From Meridianimarinicoccus aquatilis (lineage in GTDB: Bacteria; Pseudomonadota; Alphaproteobacteria; Rhodobacterales; Rhodobacteraceae): a stretch of 64,000 nucleotides of DNA. The translations under genes were made by a program, and so were the position numbers. The stretch lies in contig NZ_SMZO01000014.1 in assembly GCF_004358675.1 (NCBI RefSeq), positions 22,258 through 86,257 on the forward strand, read 5' to 3'. The notes under the pieces were generated by a model that was not told where the DNA came from, made no database searches, and saw only the letters and a program-made list of their open reading frames with translations. Position 1 is the stretch's first letter, and every line of letters begins with the position of its first letter. Below, piece after piece: positions 61,994 through 64,000 of the stretch.

Positions 61994-63849
61994 CGATTGA
62001 TCGTGCGGCGAAGAAGCTGGGCCTGACATGGCTGGGCACCCGGATTGACCCGTTTGCCGCTGCAAGCGGCCCGCCGCCCAGCGCACTTTGGCCTTTCATG
62101 CGCTGGTGTTTGCGCGGCTCGGAGCCGGTTCTTGTCTTGGCCGGGCTGGTTGCCGTCATGACTGGATCTTTGGAAGTGGTGATCGCGCTGCTTCTTGGCC
62201 AGGTGGTGGATATTGCGCTTGCTTCTGGGCCAGAGGCTGTCTTTTCCGACAACACCGGCGTGTTGCTGGCCATGCTGGCGCTGGTTGTGGTCGCCCGTCC
62301 GCTGAGCTTTGGTCTGTCGGCCGCGATGCAGAGCATCGTTGTCGGGCCCAATGTGAACACACTGACCCTGTCTAGATTGCATCGCTGGACCCTTGGTCAG
62401 GCAGTGACCTTTTTTGACAATGATTTTGCGGGACGTATCGCGCAGAAGGAAATGCAAACCAGCCGCGCCGTGATGGATATCACCGTTGAGGGGCTGAACA
62501 CGATTGTGTTCGCGCTCGCTTCGATCACTGCGTCAGTCGTGATGCTCACGACGATAGACTGGCGCATTGCGCTGCTGCTGCTTACATGGCTGGCCGGGTA
62601 TCTGCTGTTCATCGCGGCGTGGTTGCCGAAGGTTCGCGCGCGGGCGGCAAAGCGCGCCGGGGCGCGGGCGGCCGTTTCAGGGCAGGTCGTGGACACAGTA
62701 TCGAACATGCGCACTGTCAAGCTGTTCGCAAATGACCGACTTGAGGATGACAAAGCCCTCGAAGGCATGGGCCATTACCGGGACCGGGCGATGGAGTTCG
62801 GCTATGTATCGACGTTCTTCCGCCTGCTGCTGATGACCATTGCAGGGCTGGTGCCTGCGGTGTTGGTCGGGTCAACCTTGTGGTTCTGGCAAGCGGGCAT
62901 TGCCACCACCGGCGACATTGCGGCCACCGGGGCCATTGCGATCCGAATTGCACAGATGACCGGCTGGGTGAGTTTCACGCTGATGAGCATTTACGCAAGT
63001 CTGGGCGAGGTCGAAGATGGAATGCGCACCCTCGCGCCTGCCCACACATTGCAAGATGCGCCGGGGGCACGGTCATTGCCTGCGGGGGCGGCCGATGTGA
63101 CATTTGAGCGTGCGAGTTTCGCGTATGGCCAGACTGTGGGCGGTGTTCGCGGGATCGATCTGACCATTCGCAAGGGGGAGAAGCTGGGGCTCGTGGGTGC
63201 GTCCGGGGCGGGCAAATCCACACTAGTCAGCCTTTTGTTGCGCCTGCATGACGTACAAGACGGCCGGGTTCTGGTCGGCGGGCAAGACGTGCGCGATGTG
63301 ACCCAAGCCAGCCTGCGCAGGCAGGTTGCCATGGTCACGCAGGAAACTGCGATGTTCAATCGGTCAGCTCGTGACAACATCCTCTATGGCCGCACAGATG
63401 CCACCGAGGCAGAACTCCACGACGCCGCCCGCAAGGCAGAGGCGTCGGAATTCATAGCCCAATTGAAGGATCACGCCGGGCGCACCGGGTATGACGCGCA
63501 TTTGGGCGAGCGCGGGGTCAAACTGTCGGGTGGGCAGCGTCAGCGAATTGCCCTTGCCCGTGCGATCCTGAAAGATGCGCCGATCCTTGTGCTGGACGAG
63601 GCGACAAGTGCGTTGGACAGCGAAGTCGAAGCCTCGATCCAGTCCGCGCTGGAGCGGGTGATGGAGGGTAAGACGGTTCTGGCCATTGCCCACCGGCTCA
63701 GCACGCTTGCCCGCATGGACCGAATTATCGTGATGGAGCAGGGGCAGATCGTCGAAGAAGGCACCCATGAAGCGCTGTTGTCGCGCGGCGGGGTCTATGC
63801 GCGATATTGGCACCGTCAGTCCGGCGGGTTCATCGCAGCAGCCGAGTAG
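61990..63849 (+). CDS. ABC exporter half-transporter (second of pair)
   Basis: 619 residues with the same architecture as the preceding protein: six membrane segments (about 45-340), Walker A GASGAGKST, Q-loop MVTQETAMFNRSARDNILYG, signature LSGGQRQRIALAR, Walker B ILVLDEATSALDSE, H-loop IAHRLSTLARMD. The two proteins share long blocks, so they arose by duplication. Both ATP sites look canonical, unlike many heterodimeric exporters with one degenerate site. Substrate unknown. Confidence 0.92.
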   Translation: MTIDRAAKKLGLTWLGTRIDPFAAASGPPPSALWPFMRWCLRGSEPVLVLAGLVAVMTGSLEVVIALLLGQVVDIALASGPEAVFSDNTGVLLAMLALVVVARPLSFGLSAAMQSIVVGPNVNTLTLSRLHRWTLGQAVTFFDNDFAGRIAQKEMQTSRAVMDITVEGLNTIVFALASITASVVMLTTIDWRIALLLLTWLAGYLLFIAAWLPKVRARAAKRAGARAAVSGQVVDTVSNMRTVKLFANDRLEDDKALEGMGHYRDRAMEFGYVSTFFRLLLMTIAGLVPAVLVGSTLWFWQAGIATTGDIAATGAIAIRIAQMTGWVSFTLMSIYASLGEVEDGMRTLAPAHTLQDAPGARSLPAGAADVTFERASFAYGQTVGGVRGIDLTIRKGEKLGLVGASGAGKSTLVSLLLRLHDVQDGRVLVGGQDVRDVTQASLRRQVAMVTQETAMFNRSARDNILYGRTDATEAELHDAARKAEASEFIAQLKDHAGRTGYDAHLGERGVKLSGGQRQRIALARAILKDAPILVLDEATSALDSEVEASIQSALERVMEGKTVLAIAHRLSTLARMDRIIVMEQGQIVEEGTHEALLSRGGVYARYWHRQSGGFIAAAE

Positions 63850-63886
63850 GCTTGCCCGCACGCCCACCGGCCTGTAACGCGGCGGC

Positions 63887-64000
63887 ATGAATGACATCAC
63901 GATAGAACGATTGGGCCATCAGGGCGACGGCATCGCCGCCGGGCCAGTTTTCGCAGCACGCACGTTGCCCGGAGAGGTGATTACCGGCGAGGTGATCGGC
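63887..64000 (+). CDS. RNA uracil-C5 methyltransferase (RlmD/TrmA family), N-terminal part
   Basis: 38 codons run off the right edge. The start ITIERLGHQGDGIA is the TRAM-domain opening of class I SAM-dependent rRNA uracil methyltransferases such as RlmD, followed by ARTLPGEVITGEVIG. The catalytic part is outside the window. It begins 38 bases after the ABC exporter and may be cotranscribed. Confidence 0.75.
   Translation, partial: MNDITIERLGHQGDGIAAGPVFAARTLPGEVITGEVIG

Noticed and set aside
1..64000. tRNA, rRNA, insertion sequences, prophage genes and CRISPR arrays
   Set aside because: I checked the gaps between genes for T-loop-like sequences, long inverted repeats, transposase-like proteins and spaced direct repeats and saw none.

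Overview
The window reads as chromosomal DNA of a marine-type alphaproteobacterium of the Rhodobacteraceae (Roseobacter group). The evidence is the divergent regB / senC-regA redox locus, an oxygen-dependent style cobalamin cluster with a CbiG-CobJ fusion, COQ9, DUF1244, DUF1285, DUF2798 and DUF6732 genes typical of that family, two VPLPA/PEP-CTERM-like surface proteins and CtrA-type TTAA-N7-TTAA boxes. Gene density is high, GTGA and ATGA stop/start overlaps are frequent, and I see no rRNA, tRNA, insertion sequence, prophage or CRISPR array.

Layout. 0-7 kb: end of a GntP-type permease, an Hsp20 gene with a candidate heat-shock promoter, a secreted trypsin-like protease, glycolate oxidase glcDEF (reverse strand) with an overlapping promoter/operator, and a DUF599 gene. 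7-14 kb: a reverse-strand operon moxR - DUF58 - BatA/DUF4159 - large membrane protein, each pair translationally coupled. 14-25 kb: DUF1285, DUF2798, a zinc-type CDF exporter, a candidate structured small RNA with its own promoter and terminator, polA, a zinc-finger protein, an ABC-2 type ATPase, a quinone oxidoreductase, a VPLPA-type surface protein coupled to a small periplasmic protein, and COQ9. 25-29 kb: rpsU, a glutathione transferase, rpmI-rplT, pyk and DUF1244.

29-39 kb is the cobalamin region: cobJ(cbiG)-cobI-cobL-cobH-cbiX-DUF6732 on the reverse strand, then a glutathionyl-hydroquinone reductase and a degenerate receiver protein, then DUF1636-cobC-cobD on the forward strand. Together they cover corrin ring methylation, rearrangement and the aminopropanol arm, but not the whole pathway. 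39-43 kb holds glmS-glmU, which make UDP-GlcNAc, and a BrkB-type membrane protein.

44-49 kb is a signalling region: a PAS-only membrane protein behind a perfect CtrA box, then RegB, SenC and RegA. 49-64 kb has a LysR regulator, an HD hydrolase, argG, a thioesterase, an unusual DnaJ-zinc-finger-like orphan, ilvA, an Hpt/REC-PP2C pair resembling the RbaY partner-switching branch, two NUDIX genes, hslO, cca, a second PEP-CTERM-like protein, a paired ABC exporter and the start of an RNA uracil methyltransferase.

The most interesting threads are (i) three separate signalling loci that carry CtrA-type boxes (PAS-only protein, receiver lacking its phosphorylated Asp, Hpt/REC-PP2C pair), (ii) a roughly 215-nt candidate non-coding RNA next to polA, (iii) the mixture of a CbiX chelatase with aerobic-type corrin enzymes, and (iv) the uncharacterised MoxR-DUF58-DUF4159 operon. 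All assignments come from reading motifs by eye; no database search was possible.
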